Shown piece after piece: positions 46,013 through 57,715 of a stretch of 64,000 nt of DNA; positions within the stretch are counted from its first letter, which is position 1, and the number at the start of each line of letters is the position of its first letter. The notes under the pieces were generated by a model. The model saw only the letters and a program-made list of their open reading frames with translations. It was not told the DNA's origin and did no database searches. Source of the DNA: Nepenthes gracilis (lineage: Eukaryota; Streptophyta; Magnoliopsida; Caryophyllales; Nepenthaceae); contig BSYO01000005.1 in NCBI GenBank assembly GCA_033239525.1, positions 1,646,001 to 1,710,000 of the forward strand. The letters run 5' to 3'. A program made the translations under genes and the position numbers.

Positions 46013-47000
46013 AAATTATTTGTAAATATATATTTTATAATAAATATAATTCATAATTTATTATGTAACTTTTTTTTAGTTGAAAAAATTTTTTCACATA
46101 CAATATTATTACACAATTTGTATATTTAATTGTATATTATTATTTATTGTACTCACATAGAATATTAATAGTTGACGATTGATAGGCAATTTAAATTTAT
46201 ATTATTACATTGATGATGTGCATGTTTTATTCTAACAAATATCTTAAATATAATAAACTAGATTTGATCATTTCGACATTAAAATGCTTGCTTTTCTTCA
46301 TTGAACAATTTAATATACAAAATAATTTTATTTTTTATAAGAAATAGTGAAAAATATTTTTACTTAGAAAAGAATGATTATAGCGATAAGAAAAAAGGAC
46401 AGGCCAGAGAAATTAAAAAAATAGAGAGTAACAAAATATGAGTGACTTGTTCAATAGCATGATTAAGCTATATCTTATGAACAATATTCTATCTGTTATT
46501 TTCACTACGGATTCAACAAATATTTGAATGAAACTTGACACTCCAGATAAAAGCCAAATCCTTGATGATAAAATTATATAAGAAGAAGAAATTTCATAAC
46601 TTTTAAATGTTTAAAAGAAAAAGGTTAGAGCAATATCTGGACAATTTTAATTAAATAGTTATATAAATGTTTGCAATTAATGAGAAAATTTTCAAAGATA
46701 GAACATTTAAGATATTTACTTCATTTTGATAAAAAGAAAATGACATTATTTTTCTAAAGAGACATGCTTAAATGTTGAATCTTTGATGGAAATTTGCTTA
46801 TGGGAAAGTAATTATCTTAAAAATAGTTGAGTCTCTGGTCTATAAAAAATATACATCACTATTATTTTTGATGTATAAAATTTATAAAAAAGTTTACAAA
46901 TTCAAAGGAGATATAAACTTAAGGACATCAATTGCTATTATTGTAGCAAGATGGGTTATATGAAGTATGATTGTTTTAAGCAGAGATAGTAGATGGTAAG
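46013..47000 (+). pseudogene. Copia gag relic, tandem copy 2, with zinc knuckle
   Basis: Similar to copy 1 up to about 46818, then continues into a nucleocapsid-like knuckle CYYCSKMGYMKYDC (46933-46974): CX2CX4-Tyr-X4C, the usual His replaced by Tyr, followed by a stop. Most of the LPxSYEH block is deleted or scrambled here. Confidence 0.58.
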
Positions 47001-47110
47001 AGGTAGATAGCGGCAAGAGAGAAGAGACTATGGAGTATAAAAGAAATAGAATATATTATTAATTGGTTACTAAGTTCTAACCTATATATTTAATAATACA
47101 CCTATACGCA

Positions 47111-47118
47111 CACTCTCT

Positions 47119-47158
<40 letters not shown>
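47111..47158. repeat. C-run plus (CT)n microsatellite
   Basis: A run of C followed by about 15 CT dinucleotides. Confidence 0.95.
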
Positions 47159-47159
<1 letters not shown>

Positions 47160-47549
47160 GATATATAATATACACACTAATGATTGAATTTCTGTCCTGA
47201 TTACATTAAAAATAATAATAATAACGTTTATATTATAAAGAACCAGGCTCTCATTTTCACTCATCAAATGAGAGCCCACAAAGGCTAATAGAGAAATGGC
47301 AAGTGGGTTTACTAGCTTTAGCTAAAATGGACAAGTACCCAAATCCTCAGGAATTTTCCGCTAAAGAAACAATTTGCCAGTAAGATTTCTTCCTTCTCAC
47401 ACTCCAATTAATAAGCGAAATCCTATGTGATAATTGCTAAAAAATATCCCACATCACAAAATATATAATTTATTAATTTATTAATTTTTAATTAAATAAT
47501 ATAATCCTATATAATTAATTTAAATATATTAATTATTTATAATTAATTA

Positions 47550-47775
47550 AAAAAATTTTCAAAGACATGCCTATTTAAGATATATTCTTTGATAAAAAAG
47601 AAAAGCATTATTTTTCTAAAGGATATGCATATTAAATATTTAATCTTTGATGGAAATAGAAGGTATTCTAATAATTTAAAAAATAGTTTTCTCTTACTCT
47701 ATAAAAAATATACATAACTATTATTTTTGGATGTATAAAATTTATAAAAAAATTTTACAAATTCAAAGGAGAGAG
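47550..47775 (+). repeat. Third, partial copy of the gag-relic repeat
   Basis: Matches about 46690-46912 (ATTTTCAAAGA..., ATTATTTTTCTAAAG, CTATAAAAAATATACAT, ACAAATTCAAAGGAGA). It lacks the zinc knuckle. Confidence 0.6.
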
Positions 47776-49640
47776 AACGGACAAATCATCTCATGGTTTT
47801 TTAAGACAAGAATAACTTCGGTGCGATTTTAATTTTGCATATTATTCATGGCAAATTAAAGTTTAATACTTATAGATCCATGCATGTAAATTTATTATTA
47901 TATATAATTAATTAGTAAAAAAATATAAAAATAAAATTTTTAAAAATTGATATTTATATCTCTTCAAAGAATTTTACGATAATACCTTCATGTATGGTTT
48001 GCGTTATCGTCTGTCTGCGATAATTCTCATCTTCAAAGAGGAAGATATATCTGGATATCGTCTGAAAACTTTTGGATAAGTTTTTCAGTTCCCCACTTCG
48101 ACTTTATTCTAACATGTGTCTGTGCCGTGATAGAATGTTCTCAAAAATGAATTATATGAGCTAAAATAATCTCTGAATCTAATGCAGATAGATAGTAATA
48201 TTACAGATCGCTTTCTAAACGCCAATTTGACACTGATTACAGCATTTCTGGGTTTTCAGATTCCCCACATAAATATGAAGATGTGAAATGCTTGCTTGGA
48301 CGAATCTAGGCCAGAATGTAGGTTAAAAGTAAACAAAAGGAAAAGGGTTTTGTGTTTATCCAATATTATTTATTCATTTTTATAAAAATATAGAAAAAAA
48401 AATCAATTACATAATAGTACGATAGGCTTTTTTTTTTTAATTTAAAGTTATTTATTTGAGTCAATTGCATCCGATAGTCTTTATCGAGCTGCATATAACT
48501 GATATCTCGTCTAATATTGCCAGATTTATTGATATGTATTTTGGGATGTTGTTTTAAATAGTTAGATATAGTCCACAAGAATAAAAACAATGCAAGTAAT
48601 ATGATATCCTTCAGTACATCGGATGTGTTCGAGCACGGGGGAATAAAGCAATGAGAAAAATACTTGGAGGAGAATAATCAAGATGCATGGGACGATGGGG
48701 GGATTATATTATAAACTTGATTAGTCTAAAAAGTAATTATGCGATTGTAATTAGCATTTCAAAGGAATCCAATCTCACTAATCTCTCATTTCCAAAGGAT
48801 ATTACAATGTCAAGAGATTCTTCTGGTAGGACGGCACTAATTAACTTGACGAATCCAAATAATATAATGATTTAATGAATAAATATTAGTTGTTAAGATT
48901 TATAGAACATATATATATTTTCTTAAGAGTGATATTTATTTATCACAAATTATTGTTTTTAAAAACAAAATATTATAGTAAATACTATGATATGATTAAG
49001 ATTTGATAAAAACTACTATAGTGATGATATTTATTAGCCTTTTCCTCAACCGAGAATTAGAAAGATGACCAATGTTGCCATAAATTGGAATGAGTAGTTT
49101 ATCTCATCATCTATGGCCTCTTAGGATGAAATTATAGTACATAATTGAAATGAATACTTATTTAATTCATATATATATTTTTTATAAGTAACTGATTTGA
49201 ATAGATATTAAAATTGATATGTTTAAGAAAATGTGTCGCCAAGTGATTTGCATCTCATTTACGTCTATAAATCCTGCATAAGGTTTACATCTCCACACAA
49301 ACACAATGGGAAGCCAACAACAACAAAAATCAAAATGAGAAGAAACCGGGCTGCCACCTTTCCAAAAGAAGGCAAATAAAAAATGTTATTTCTAATTATC
49401 ACCAAAAGTAGCCCTTCCAGTAAGCCTTGGCAACCAATCGAGTCTGAGACTGGGTAAGTTTCCTCCGTTTGAAACGTATCATAAGGATGTTTTAAACCGA
49501 TTTAATAGTATCAATCGGGCAAAACGAGGTATTGCTGTAAAAAATACACATGTTTGGGATTTTCCAAATGGAGTAGATAGAAGTTGCAAGAGCAATACAA
49601 TTGATTTTTCCCCGTTGTTTCTACCTTTTCATTTTATAAA
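47776..49640. other. No gene firmly recognised (47.8-49.6 kb)
   Basis: Mixed-composition DNA at 48000-48330 and 49240-49640. A TATA-like CTATAAATCCTGC at about 49266 lies ahead of an ATG at 49306, but that frame closes after 10 codons. Whatever lay here is interrupted on the right by copia element 2. Confidence 0.4.
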
Positions 49641-50460
49641 TGTTGAAGGTCATTCCCGTGTAGAAGTCTTAGTAGACGGAGGATTTGGACGAAGTACGAT
49701 GATCTTGTGTGTTACTAAGGTGCACGGACTTATATGTTGAGTATCTGCGGATTATGCACAAACTAAGCACAGGGAATTCGGTCAACACCGTTGATCGGAA
49801 GTTTTAGATGGATAGAAATAATCGGTCAACTTGTTAATCGATTAAATATGTGTTCCGGTCAACATGATGTTGACCGACTGAAGGTATGAAGTTTTTTCAG
49901 CATTGTCCAAAGATTGCAGAAGGATGATCAGACGGTCAACATAGGCATTGACCGACCAAGAAAAGAAGACAGTGGACAAAATATTGGCCATTTATTAGGG
50001 GATCTAGTAGGGTCCAACTCAGAAGATCTTTTGAGTATGCGTAATTTCAGGAGGTTATGCACAATCTCTGGGAGCCGTTTTTGTGTAGAATATCTTTATA
50101 TTATTGCAGTGACAGATTTTATCGAGAATAAAATATTCTACAGATTACCATAATATATGTGTGCCTGTATTAAAATGAAGAGAAGTGTGTGAGTTTATTA
50201 CTCAACTAAATGTGCGAGAGTGAAAAGAGAGAACACGGTGAGTGTATTATGCTCTTATTTTCCATTCCTTTCGTTTAGAGTTTGTGTAGCTATGGAACTC
50301 ACATAATGGATTTGTTTGCGGATTAAGTATCATATGATTTTTTTCTTCGATTTGTAAAGGATTTTCCAAGTAAATCTTGGTGTTCCATTCTTCTTTTTCC
50401 ACTCCCTTGTGTGTGTGATTCTGTGCATTGTTATCCGGTCGTTTCCTTTCTGCGCCAACA
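49641..50460 (+). repeat. 5' LTR of copia element 2
   Basis: 820 bp. It contains W-box pairs: TTCGGTCAAC...GTTGATCGGAA (49777-49800), GGTCAACATGATGTTGACC (about 49858-49876) and GGTCAACATAGGCATTGACC (about 49935-49954). Confidence 0.9.
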
Positions 50461-50462
50461 AG

Positions 50463-50475
50463 TGGTATCAAAATT
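50463..50475 (+). other. Primer-binding site of copia element 2
   Basis: TGGTATCAAAATT two bases after the LTR. The initiator tRNA-Met match is weakened by changes in the second half (AAAATT where GAGC is usual). Confidence 0.75.
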
Positions 50476-50495
50476 AGGTTGAGAATTCTGTCTAA

Positions 50496-53400
50496 ATGGT
50501 ATCTCGCCTTCAAAGAATCTGCCGTTTAGTGTGGAGCAATTCAATGGGTAAGTTATCTTCATCATCTGACAGAAAAGGGTGAAGAATGTTCTGATCAGAG
50601 AGAGAACGGTGAAAGCTTTGAATAAGAAGGATGAGAAGTCACAAAATCTGACCGAGGAATAATGACAAGACAAAAGGGATTTTACAAACTATACCATAAA
50701 ACTGTGTTTGGCAAACAACATACTCCAGGAAGTCTTTAGCCTGACAGATCTGGTGGAGGTTTGGGAGAAATTAGAAAGCTGGTATAAGTCCAAGTCTTTG
50801 ACAACCAGACTGCACATGAAAAATCAGTTCTATAGCCTGCGGTTCTTAGAATGTGGGAGTTTTGAAAAGTACTTGGACGAGTTTTATCGGATTGTGACAT
50901 AGATGTCGGCCCTTGACGAGGAGATCAAAGAGGAGGACAAGGCCTTGGTATTGCTGGCTTCTCTGCCAGCGTCATATGACCATATTGTCACAACTTTATT
51001 ATTTAGACAAGACACTCTTATATTGGATGAGGTCATTGCTTCCTTATTTATGAATGAGCCAAGGCGGTCACAAGGAACCTCAACGTTTTCGCATTCTAAG
51101 ATACGTGTGATTGAGTCCAGGGAAAGAAATAGATGATGCAGCCAGAAGCCTGGAAAGAAGGTTACAATAAATCTCGATCGAGGTATCAAAATCTTGAGTG
51201 TCATCATTGTGACAAAAAGGACTACATTAGGAAATACTGCTTCAAGTGGAAGTGTAAAAATGTAAAAAAGGAGAAAAAGGACGAGGAGAAGAAAAGTCTT
51301 CGATTTTGGTAATTACAAGAGGCGATCTCCTATTGATGTGTGAAGATAACGTGGCAAGTGAGATGGACCATGAGTCCGGTTGGGTGGTTGATTTCAGTGC
51401 CTCTCTGCATGCCACGTCTAGAAGAGGATTGTTCATATCCTACACCTCGAGAGATTTTGGAGTGATAAGAATGAAAAATGAAAGAATATTCCTAATTGTT
51501 GGCAGAGGTAACGTTACATTAGTCACCAATAGTAGGGCAAAACTGCTGTTGAAAGATGTACGATATGTCCCTAATATTCGGATAAATATAATTTCAGTCG
51601 ACCGGTTGGATGATGAAGGTTATGTAATACCTTCTGTAAAGGTGAGTGAAAACTGACCAGAGGGTCTTTGATTGTAGCAAGAGGAAAAAGTGCCGGAGAC
51701 ATAAACACCACAACCAGCAATGAGTCTAAGAATCTATGGCACCGTAGGTTGGGCCATACGAGTGAATGCGAATTATATCATTTGGCTAGAAAGGGCCTTA
51801 TTCTAGGAGTCAAGGATGACGGACTGAGGATGTATCCTCATTGTATAGCCGGCAAGTAACGGAGAGTCTCGTTTCATGGAGATTCGTCCTCTATAAAGGT
51901 GAAAGTACTCAATCTGGTCCACGCAGATGTACGTGGACCATTCAAAGAGAAGTCATTTGTAAAGCCCATTACTTCGGTATCTTTCATTGATGACTATTTC
52001 AAAAAGCTGTGGGTTTACCCATTGAAGATTAAGGACCAAGTCCTCGGTATATTTGAACAATTTCATACTTTGGTGGAGTGTCAGACGGGGAAGAAACTAA
52101 AGACCTTCCTAAGTGACAACAACGGTGAGTACATTGGGGTCTTTAATATCTACTACTGGTCTCATGGTATTAGACATTAAAAGATTTTCCACCAAAAACA
52201 CCATAGTGGAAAAGAGTGGCTGAGCGGGTGAACCGCACACTTCTAGAGAGAGTGAGATGTATGCTTTCAAAAGCAAAGCTTCTTGCATCCTTTTGGGTAG
52301 AAACACTAAAGACGACGGCCTATGTCATTAATAGGTCGCCCAATAAGCTATTGAATGGAGAAGTCTCAGAGAAGATATAGACTAGAAAGGAGCTTTCCTA
52401 TAACCATCTTCAAACATTTAGGTGTAAGTCATTTGTTCATATCCCAAAAGATGAAATAACCAAGTTAGAGCCAAAGACGATACAATGCGTCTTTTTAAAC
52501 TATAGGAAAGATGGACTAGGTTACACATTCTATGACCCAATTGAGAAAAATTTATTCAATCAAGGGATGTAACATTTATTAAGGATGAAACGATTGAGAA
52601 TATTGGTAAGAAGACCAAATTTGATGCTGGCCGGACGGACAAGGTGAGTGTTAAAATTGTCCATCTAGAACCTCCACAGGACGAGGACAATGGCTAGGAG
52701 TAACCGAGGACAGTAATAAGTCGGTTACGGCACCTGACGCGGACCAAGATGAAGTCCCTCCTCAATCGGACAAGGAGGTTCCTGTCCGACGATCATTAAG
52801 GAATAGACGGTCGGCCGTCCGTCTACATTCTAGTGAGTATATCATGCTCATTGATATCGGAGAGTTTGAGACTTTTGAAGAGGTTATGAAGGATATGAAT
52901 AAGGAGAGATGGTTGGAGGCCATTGAAGATGAAATAAGTTCTCTCCATAAAAACCATAGTTTTGAGTTGGCCGAACTGCCAAGGGGAAGAGAGCTCAAAA
53001 GAATAAGTGAGTCTTCTAGTTGAAGACATCCGAGGACAACATGCAGTCGAGGTGCAAGGCACGTCTAGTAGTAAAAGATTTCAATCAGCGTGAAGGTGTG
53101 GATTTTGATGAAATATTTGCACTTGTGGTGAAGATATCCTCTATTCGTGTTGTGCTTGGTTTAGTAGCTACTCTGAATTTGGAGATAGAGCACCTGGATG
53201 CCCAGACAACATTCTTCTATGGTGATTTTGAGGAAGAAATTTACATAGAGCAACCGAAGGGGTTCGCGGTCAAGGGGAAGGAAGGATTGGTTTGTCGACT
53301 AAGGAAGAGCTTATATGGACTAAAATAGACTCCAAAACAGTGGTATAGGATGTTTGATTTAATTATGGTAGATCACGGCTATCGGAAGACTACTTTTGCC

Positions 53401-54431
53401 ATTGCGTATTAATTTAAAGGTTTTCGGAAGATGATTTTATCATCCTTCTCCTCTATGTGAATGACATGTAGGTAATCGGACAAAAGTGCTTGGATAAAAG
53501 AGTTGAAGAAGCAACTTGGACAGTCATTTGTCATGAAGGATCTGGGGTAGCGAAACAAATTCTTACTGTTATAATTATTTACAACCGAGAGGTAAGGAGA
53601 TTGTGACTATCTCAAGAAAGCTATATTGAAAAGGTGCTCCAGCATTTTCATATGGACAAGTTTAAACCTATGAGCACTCCACTGACGAATTATCACATAC
53701 TGAGCAGTCGCCAGTATCCGTCCTCGGAAGCTGAGAAAGAATGTATGAAAAGCGTGCCTTACTTATCAGCTATAGGAAGCTTAATGTATGCCTTGGTATG
53801 CACAAGGTCGGACATGTCATACGTTGTTAGCACAATCAGCCGTTTTTTGTCCAACCCAGGGAGGGAGTATTGGTCCGCAATTAAATAGATTATGAGATAT
53901 ATCCAAGAAATTTCTAAGAGATGCCTGTATCTTAGAAGTGACAAGTCTCAATTGGTAGGATACTCGGATATTTATATGGTCGGGGACATTGAGTCTCATT
54001 AGTCCACCTCAGGATACTTGGTGAAATTTATTGGATGAGCAGTTTCCTGACAGTCCAAACTGTAGATATGTGTCGCCCTTTCTACTACTGAAGTCGAGTA
54101 TATTGCAGTGACAAAAACTTACAAAGAGATGCTGTGGATGAAGAAGTTTCTCCAAGAATTTGGCCTTAAATAGAAAAAATATGAGATACTTTGTGATAGT
54201 CAGAGTACAATAAATATTTATAAGAACTCCTCATTCCACTCTAAATCGAAGCATATTGATATTCGATACCATTGGATGAGAGATGTTATTGAAGCGAGCT
54301 TGCTATCATTGGAAAAGATTGGCACTGAAAAAAATGGCGCTGACATGATGACCAAGATTTTATCGAAAGGTAAGAATGAAGATTGCTGCAGTTTGGTTGG
54401 GCTGACGGACTTTAATTTCCCACGATCATGA
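50496..54431 (+). pseudogene. gag-pol relic of copia element 2
   Basis: Starts ATG 50496; a frame slip follows within a few codons. In order: gag (best stretch 50708-51136, broken only by TAG at 50900-50902); a zinc knuckle at 51199-51240 with its His changed to Tyr; protease with DFSAS replacing DSGAS (about 51390-51404), so its active site is lost; integrase (GHTSECEL, VHADVRGPF, SDNNGEY, about 51735-52180) with TAA after IAGK near 51857; RT (LDAQTTFFYGDFEEEIYIEQ, about 53200-53258; YVNDM for YVDDM near 53454); RNase H with STSGYLV and ALSTTEVEY; end LTDFNFPRS then TGA. Numerous stops. The open pieces are fragments of one former polyprotein, not separate genes. Confidence 0.88.
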
Positions 54432-54440
54432 TGGGAAGTT

Positions 54441-55305
54441 TGTTGGTGATCACTACCATGTGGAAGTCCTAGTAGCTGGATGATTTGGACGAAATACGAG
54501 AACCTTGTGTGTTATTAAAAGTTCGCGGACTTGTGTGTTGAGTGTCTGCGAACTATGCACAGATTAAGTATAAAGAATTTTGATCAACACCGTTGACTGG
54601 AAGTTTTGGATGGATAAAAATGATCGATTAACTTGTTGACCGGCTAAATATATGTTCCAATCAATAAGATGTTGACCAACTAAAGGTATGAAATTTTATT
54701 CAACATTGTCTAAGGATTGCAGAAAAATGACTAGATAGTTAACTGGATATTAACCAGCTAAGAAAAGAAAACAGTCAACATGGGCGTTGACCAACCAAGA
54801 GAAGAAGACAATTGACAAAATATTGGCCGGTTATCAAGGGATCCAGTAGGGTGCCAACTCAAAAGATCTTCTGAGCATGCGTGATTTTCAGGAGGTTATG
54901 CACGATCTTTGGGAGCCGTTTTTATGCAGAGTATCTTTATATTGTTGGTAGGAAAAAAATTTATCGAAAATAGAATATTCTACAAATTGTCATAATATAT
55001 GTGTGCCAATATTAAAATGAAGAGAAGTGTATGAGTTCATTATTTAGCTAAGTGTGCGAGAGTGAAAAGAGAGAACACGATGAGTGTATTGTGTTCTTGT
55101 GGTCCATTCTCTTCGTCAAGGGTTTGTGTAACCGTAGAACTCACATAATGGATTTGTTTGCGTATTAAGTGTATCATGATTTTTTTCTTCGATTTGTGAA
55201 TGATTTTTCACATAAATATTGGTATTCTATTCTTTTTCTTCCACTCCCCTGTGTGTGTGTGATCTTGTGCATAGTTTTCTAGCCGACCCCCTTTCTACAC
55301 CAACA
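54441..55305 (+). repeat. 3' LTR of copia element 2
   Basis: 865 bp. It is about 45 bp longer than the 5' LTR, mainly because one GTCAAC...GTTGACCAACC unit plus spacer is present twice around 54733-54815. Confidence 0.9.
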
Positions 55306-57715
55306 ATCAATGCCCTCATTGTGATGTATCGATTTCCAGAGTATCGTAATTTTAGATAATTTAGTTAATATAATTAAGATTTGGTTTAATCCATGTGAAA
55401 AAAATAAGTTTCGGAACCGTGAGAGGTGTTGGCAGGAGAAGACCCACCGGGAGCCTCTGGTGGTGCCCGCAGGCACCTGAAGCCGGGGGCTAGCGCCAGT
55501 CGAGTGTTTAAGTACTTAGGGCAGGCGCTGAAAACAGATTTGGGAGCACTAACCGACGATATAAAAATCCCCCGCGAGCGTTTTTGACCATTTTTTCGGA
55601 CTTCCACGAGAAAGAGGGAGAGAGTGGGAGGAGGAGAAGAGTGAGAAGGGAAAATCTAAGGCTTCCTAGCCTGATTCCAAGCTCGAACTAGTTGGAGAAG
55701 TGATAGATCGAGTCGATACAAGTACTCCCATACTTTTATCTTTCATTTTCTTACACTTTTGTTTTATTTTCTTCGAATATTCTTATTCCAATATCCGAAT
55801 AAGTTTATATTTTGTATAACCCATCACCTAAGTATGAAAATATATCGATTTCATGTCTGATTTGTGAGATCTGAGCAGTTTTTCGAATCCGAAAATCCTA
55901 ACCCACACCTGGGCCGATTTTACTGTTAATTTTAAATTTTATATATGATTTGGCTTTAGATAATTGTTACTCATGACTTAAGCATGTAAATATATGAATT
56001 TCATGCCTGGTTTCATAGTTTTGACCGACTTTCAGACATGAAACCCAAACCTCGCGCTCTAGATGATTTCACCGATTAAATTCGGATTTATGTATAAATT
56101 GCCTTTTGAATATTATTACCCGCACTATAAACATATTAATTTATCAATTAGGAATCTGAATTGGTAATTTTGTATGATTTTATACTCACCAAGATCCTAA
56201 ACCGCGCCCCTTTTGGGTTTTATTTGAATAAATCGTAATTTATGCATGATTTAGCTTCAAAAATTTTGTTGCATGCATTTGTGAAGGGATTTGATGTTCG
56301 GACACTCTAAAGTTATTTATGTCTTATTACGATAAGAATTTTTAATATGTCTCAAATTTTATGGTAAATTGTGCATGAAATTACAAGCATGTAAAAATGT
56401 GAACTCATGAGAATTGATTATTTGCATTCATAAAAAAATTTTGAAAGTTATATTTGGCTTAATGTAAAAAGAAAATTATGCATAAAAATAAGAAATGTGA
56501 GAACTTAAACTCACGAAGAATACGAAAATATGAATCTAATTAAGCCTTATGGAAAAAGAACCATGAAGGGATATTCTTCATTTAAGTGATGGACTTATAA
56601 ATCGTTCTTCGAAATGACAAACTGATTGAGCGTTCTTTAGAATGACAAATTTTGTGCTTAAATGCAGGATTCCCTGATGAAATAAGAAATTTAGAACTTG
56701 GATTGATGATCGTTTAATAGATAGTATATTTTGGCATATCATAAATATTATAGTGAGAATTTAAGGATTATCTTGACCGTATTTTATAGTGGATGATATT
56801 CCTTGGCATACCTTATTATACTGTAGTGGAAGGTCGTTGTTTATTTTGGTGCCACTTGTGGCTGATTGGCTCCTTTTATTGGGTGTATATGTAAACTGAT
56901 TGGCCCCCTCTATAAGGTATATATGTAGACTGATTGGTCCCGTCTATTGGATGCATATGTAGACGACCCGCCTCTGGGTCGTGAATAGGAGGAAATAGCT
57001 TTTGATTGTGTAGAAGTATATACAATCCATGTTATGACCGACCGTTCTTATAGTCAATAAGGTTTACTGGCCCTAATCTTTCAACGAAATAATTTTTCTG
57101 TACAAATTAATAATTAAGAAAAGAAAAAGGAAAAGAACTGAAGAAACTTGGAAAAACATTCACGGAAGCATATTTTTTATATATTTATAATGCATGATCA
57201 CTTATATGCATTTATTTCCTTCCTATACATATTATTATGTTTTGAAAATAAAATTTTGTATGTTCTTTGTTATATTGTGCTTTGCTAAGCTTTGGCTCAT
57301 AATTACTATTTTTTCTCCTTTTAGATGAGTATGAGTTGCACCCGATAAGGTAGGATAGAGGATTTGAGTTGGCTAGGTATTGAAGACGTTGAAGATGACT
57401 TTATAGACTTAGTTATGTAATTTTGAGTCATCTGATAGAATATTTTGTATTTCTGATTGATTTGTATAGTAGTGTCTATATATGATAATGTTGATGTAGA
57501 GATAGTCTAGTTTTTCGCTGTTTAGATGTATGTATATACTTTCGTAGGATAATATGATTTGTTTTGGTACCTATTGGCATCTTGTTTGAGCTAACGTCAT
57601 ACCGGAGTTGTGACGTTACTGTCACGTGTAGCTGGTGGCTTTTGGACCTTGTGTTGGTGATGTTGTTGCTATTTTATATATGCTGTAAATGATATTCATA
57701 GGTTTTTATATTTGG
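55306..57715 (+). mobile_element. Ty3/gypsy chromovirus-type LTR, truncated
   Basis: TATA box GATATAAAAATCCCC at about 55558, followed by a purine-rich leader (GAGAAAGAGGGAGAGAG...), a long AT-rich transcribed part, the TCGTGAATAGG...AGTCAATAAGG block (56982-57062) and the AGATGAGTATGAGTTGCA segment near 57323. The same order occurs in the LTR at 59481-62065. The left end abuts copia element 2, and the expected TGTCA start is missing. Confidence 0.52.
56864..56965 (+). repeat. 34-bp tandem repeat, three units
   Basis: Units begin GATTGG at 56864, 56898 and 56932 and carry TATATGTA or CATATGTA cores. It lies in the gypsy-type LTR. Confidence 0.8.

Larger units (their letters stand above)
49641..55305 (+). 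mobile_element. Ty1/copia element 2 (Tork-type), full length but dead
   Basis: 5' LTR 49641-50460, primer-binding site at 50463, gag-pol relic 50496-54431, purine-rich GATGGGAAG before the 3' LTR 54441-55305. Both LTRs have TGTTG...CAACA ends. Flanking pentamers ATAAA and ATCAA match at 4 of 5. The two LTRs differ at roughly 10-20% of positions by eye, mostly transitions, so the insertion is old. Confidence 0.92.

Noticed and set aside
49306..49338. ATG after a TATA-like box, MGSQQQQKSK
   Set aside because: Closes after ten codons and no downstream exon was found before the copia insertion. Too little to call a gene.
50708..51136. Two adjacent gag open frames as separate genes
   Set aside because: They are one gag frame split by a single TAG at 50900-50902.
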